From the NCBI GenBank assembly GCA_900770835.1, contig CAAGLQ010000026.1:1-34492 (forward strand): 34,492 bases of DNA, in the 5' to 3' direction. Under the pieces are notes generated by a model. It was not told where the DNA came from. It worked only from the letters and a program-made list of their open reading frames with translations, and made no database searches. Each line of letters begins with the position of its first letter. Position 1 is the first letter of the stretch. Made by a program: the position numbers and the translations under genes. This document shows positions 32,899 through 34,492 of this stretch, one piece after another. Source of the stretch: an uncultured Parabacteroides sp. Its GTDB lineage: Bacteria; Bacteroidota; Bacteroidia; Bacteroidales; Tannerellaceae.

Positions 32899-32975
32899 TG
32901 TATCCTATTCTATACAATAAGTGATTTTTTCCATTTGGTTATGGGGGATGATCCTTAGGTTATCTGCTTTCCATT
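32899..32975. other. 77-bp segment between inverted sites A and B
   Basis: The segment lies between two 27-bp inverted repeats and could be inverted as a unit. I see no good TAnnTTTG box on either strand (the best is a weak TAGGTTAT after TTTG on the plus strand), so it is not an obvious promoter. A miniature transposable element with 27-bp ends is the alternative. Confidence 0.5.
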
Positions 32976-33002
32976 TCAAATTGGACACCCTACTTGCGAA
33001 GC
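32976..33002 (-). repeat. Inverted-repeat site B
   Basis: The reverse complement starts GCTTCGCAAGTAGGGTG and pairs with site A over 27 bases with two mismatches. It begins at the base next to the stop codon of the esterase gene (33003). Confidence 0.85.
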
Positions 33003-34085
33003 CTACTTGCAGAACTTGTGCAGCCGCTTCGCAACGGCCTTAGCCTGACGAACCATACCGTAGTCCGACGGATGCACATAGTCCACCCAGGCATCCGGCG
33101 CATAGTCCAACTCCTCGCGCGAAAGGTAATAAAGCCTCTTCACACCCGCCTGCTTCAGCTGACGAAAGGCTTCGCGTTGTCCGAGATTGACCGTGTTGTA
33201 TGCCTCGTAACGTTCCTGACACGAGGCACCGTTGCTGTTGCCCGCATGTTCCACCAGCAAGATGGGTGCATCATGCTGACCACGAATCTGACGCACAGCA
33301 TTTTCTACCAATTCCTTCACCTCCTGTTGTGTGTTGTGGATCAGGTTGGGCATGCAATCCAGCACGTAAGCCGCAGCCGGCAGTTCGTTGATAAAATCAA
33401 TCAGTTCCGGCTCCAACCGTCCATTGCCCGAGAAGCCCAAATTCACCACCGGACGCTGGAGCATTCGCTGTAGGATGTTCGTCCAGGCCATACCCGGTCG
33501 GGAGGCGCAAGCCCCTTGTGCAATAGAGGTTCCATAGACCACGACAGCCGGCCGACGATCGGTCGGCACGAAGGCAAACTGATGTTCGGCCTCCACGCCA
33601 ATCTCCAGCTGTTTCACCCCATTATACAGAGGCAGAAACAACTCATATTCCTCTGGTTCAGCCGACTGCGCAGCTCGATCAACCTGATATGTGTATCGTA
33701 CCGTATCGCCGAAGGCATACGATCCGAAGCAGAAAGCCCCATCACGAATCCGGTAAAGATCAAGTCCCGACACGCCAGTAGAGGGCATGTGCGGCATAGC
33801 AAATGCACCCGTCACTGTATATTGCACGCAAATCATCTGAGCATCAGTACGGAAGCGCAGCGAGAGTCCGGCCGACTGATTCGCCAGCTTCCACACCGGT
33901 TCACGAACCTTATCCTGAGCCCGTTGCGGCAAGCGGACATAGTTGCCGCCATCCTCGTTCCACCCCTGTCCGCGGATAAAACTCTCACCTGTTGCACCCG
34001 CACTGAGCGGGCTGTACCATTTCGTTTGGGCCACACTGATAGTGCACATCAACAGCAGCCCCCATAAACAAACGATTCGTCTCAT
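33003..34085 (-). CDS. Secreted SGNH/GDSL-type hydrolase with GxDLY N-domain
   Basis: A 360-residue exported esterase-like protein with a signal peptide (residues 1-20, ending SVAQ). Residues 25-175 form a beta-rich domain with the GLDLY motif (108-111 region) that names the GxDLY family. Residues 178-358 form the SGNH hydrolase of the Lipase_GDSL_3 type: Ser187 in YGTSIAQG, Gly218 and Asn221 in GFSGNG, Asn247 in CMPN, and Asp335/His338 in DYVHP. It likely removes acyl or acetyl esters from a polysaccharide. It stands alone between recombination-like sites B and C, with its stop codon touching B and a candidate -33 box overlapping C. Confidence 0.9.
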   Translation of the reverse strand: MRRIVCLWGLLLMCTISVAQTKWYSPLSAGATGESFIRGQGWNEDGGNYVRLPQRAQDKVREPVWKLANQSAGLSLRFRTDAQMICVQYTVTGAFAMPHMPSTGVSGLDLYRIRDGAFCFGSYAFGDTVRYTYQVDRAAQSAEPEEYELFLPLYNGVKQLEIGVEAEHQFAFVPTDRRPAVVVYGTSIAQGACASRPGMAWTNILQRMLQRPVVNLGFSGNGRLEPELIDFINELPAAAYVLDCMPNLIHNTQQEVKELVENAVRQIRGQHDAPILLVEHAGNSNGASCQERYEAYNTVNLGQREAFRQLKQAGVKRLYYLSREELDYAPDAWVDYVHPSDYGMVRQAKAVAKRLHKFCK

Positions 34086-34138
34086 ACCTAAATCATTTTT
34101 ATTTTAATCAATTACAAATTCAAAATCTCTTCAGCGGC

Positions 34139-34168
34139 TAAAGTTACGGAGTTTTTTTCGATATCAAG
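34139..34168 (-). promoter_or_regulatory. Candidate esterase promoter overlapping site C
   Basis: On the minus strand CTTG (34165-34168), 18 bp, TAACTTTA (34139-34146): one mismatch in each box and a slightly short spacer. The -33 candidate lies in site C, so inversion there would change sequences directly upstream of the promoter. Moderate evidence only. Confidence 0.4.
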
Positions 34169-34178
34169 TTTCGCAAGT
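34166..34178 (+). repeat. Inverted-repeat site C
   Basis: AAGTTTCGCAAGT, identical over 13 bases to the reverse complement of site D (34476-34488) and over 12 to site A. It faces D across about 300 bases and faces B across the esterase gene. Confidence 0.75.
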
Positions 34179-34241
34179 ATAAGATTCCAGAGATGAGGGC
34201 ATAAAAAAACGACATGGTTTCTCCAATATAACATCCTTTCG

Positions 34242-34475
34242 GTGGCCCGACGGTTCAGCGACTACGAGACTATAGGTGGCCTCTTCCGGGAAGTCAGCAA
34301 AGAAACTGTGCAACTTTCCGTCGCACAACAGATATGGGGCGTACTCCAGGAACTGGTCACGGCAATAGCGGAAGCCTTCGGCCTGTTGGACGAAGAAATC
34401 TACGATGCTGTAATCAATAAGTCTGATGAAATAGCTCATATCGCTCAGTTTTACAATCTGAAATCAGCATGTTGA
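34242..34475 (+). pseudogene. Incomplete-looking reading frame between sites C and D
   Basis: The plus-strand frame (open from 34197, first usable start GTG at 34242) encodes about 77 residues with helix-like segments such as VAQQIWGVLQELVTAIAEAF and DEEIYDAVINKSDEIA. Purines prevail at first codon positions, as in real genes. It lacks a credible start and its stop codon touches site D, so it may be the 3' part of a gene whose 5' part lies elsewhere or was lost. The opposite strand has an equally open frame with an ATG (34164-34439, 91 residues, rich in Phe and Tyr) that stops inside site C; I cannot exclude it. Neither product is recognised. Confidence 0.4.
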
Positions 34476-34492
34476 ACTTGCGAAACTTAAAT
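34476..34492 (-). repeat. Inverted-repeat site D, cut by the window edge
   Basis: ACTTGCGAAACTTAAAT is the reverse complement of site A over 16 bases (34477-34492) and of site C over 13. The match to A runs to the last base of the window, so the true repeat may be longer. Confidence 0.8.

Overview
The window looks like a chromosome segment from a gut Bacteroidales bacterium, most likely Parabacteroides or a close relative. The reasons are the promoters (TTTG, 19-21 bp, TAnnTTTG), the lack of strong Shine-Dalgarno sequences, and gene families typical of the phylum: a DUF5686 outer-membrane protein with a CarboxypepD_reg-like domain, a TonB-dependent receptor, an HU-related DNA-binding protein and a GxDLY-type SGNH hydrolase. 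The genus is inferred from general resemblance, not from a marker gene. Nearly all genes lie on the minus strand; the exceptions are an unknown gene at the left (482-1450) and a TPR protein (17116-17949).

Left part (1-8850): a minus-strand hairpin/terminator region at the edge, an unrecognised 322-aa protein on the plus strand, then on the minus strand mfd, a DUF5686 outer-membrane protein and an NhaC-type antiporter, closely spaced and probably one transcript from a promoter just upstream of mfd.

Amino-acid operons: a complete tryptophan operon in the order trpB-E-G-D-C-F-A (15441 down to 9009), followed by a short-repeat array that also forms the likely trp terminator; and a branched-chain operon leuA-leuC-leuD-(citramalate/isopropylmalate synthase-like)-leuB (24110 down to 17956). 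Each is preceded by a complete transcription-attenuation leader: a Bacteroidales promoter, a short leader peptide gene (three consecutive Trp codons for trp; six Leu and two Ile codons in 24 for leu), an antiterminator segment at or just after the leader stop codon, and an intrinsic terminator. None of these short genes is large enough for ordinary ORF calling. Between the two operons lie an MscS-type channel and a periplasmic or exported TPR protein.

Middle right (24459-31771): a TonB-dependent receptor, a small Ala/Glu-rich lipoprotein whose promoter overlaps an 18-bp palindrome, a long-chain acyl-CoA synthetase, a membrane-anchored coiled-coil protein with what looks like a DUF559/Vsr-type nuclease fold, a small two-helix membrane protein and an HU-like protein.

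Right end (31903-34492): a tyrosine recombinase followed upstream by a cluster of four copies of a short site (core TTCGCAAG, best form AAGTTTCGCAAG) in alternating orientation, at about 32872, 33002, 34166 and 34488. They bracket a 77-bp segment, an SGNH-esterase cassette and a roughly 300-bp segment with an incomplete-looking reading frame. The last site runs to the window edge. The arrangement is what a small tyrosine-recombinase inversion system (shufflon) would look like and is the most unusual feature here; recombination itself is inferred, not seen.
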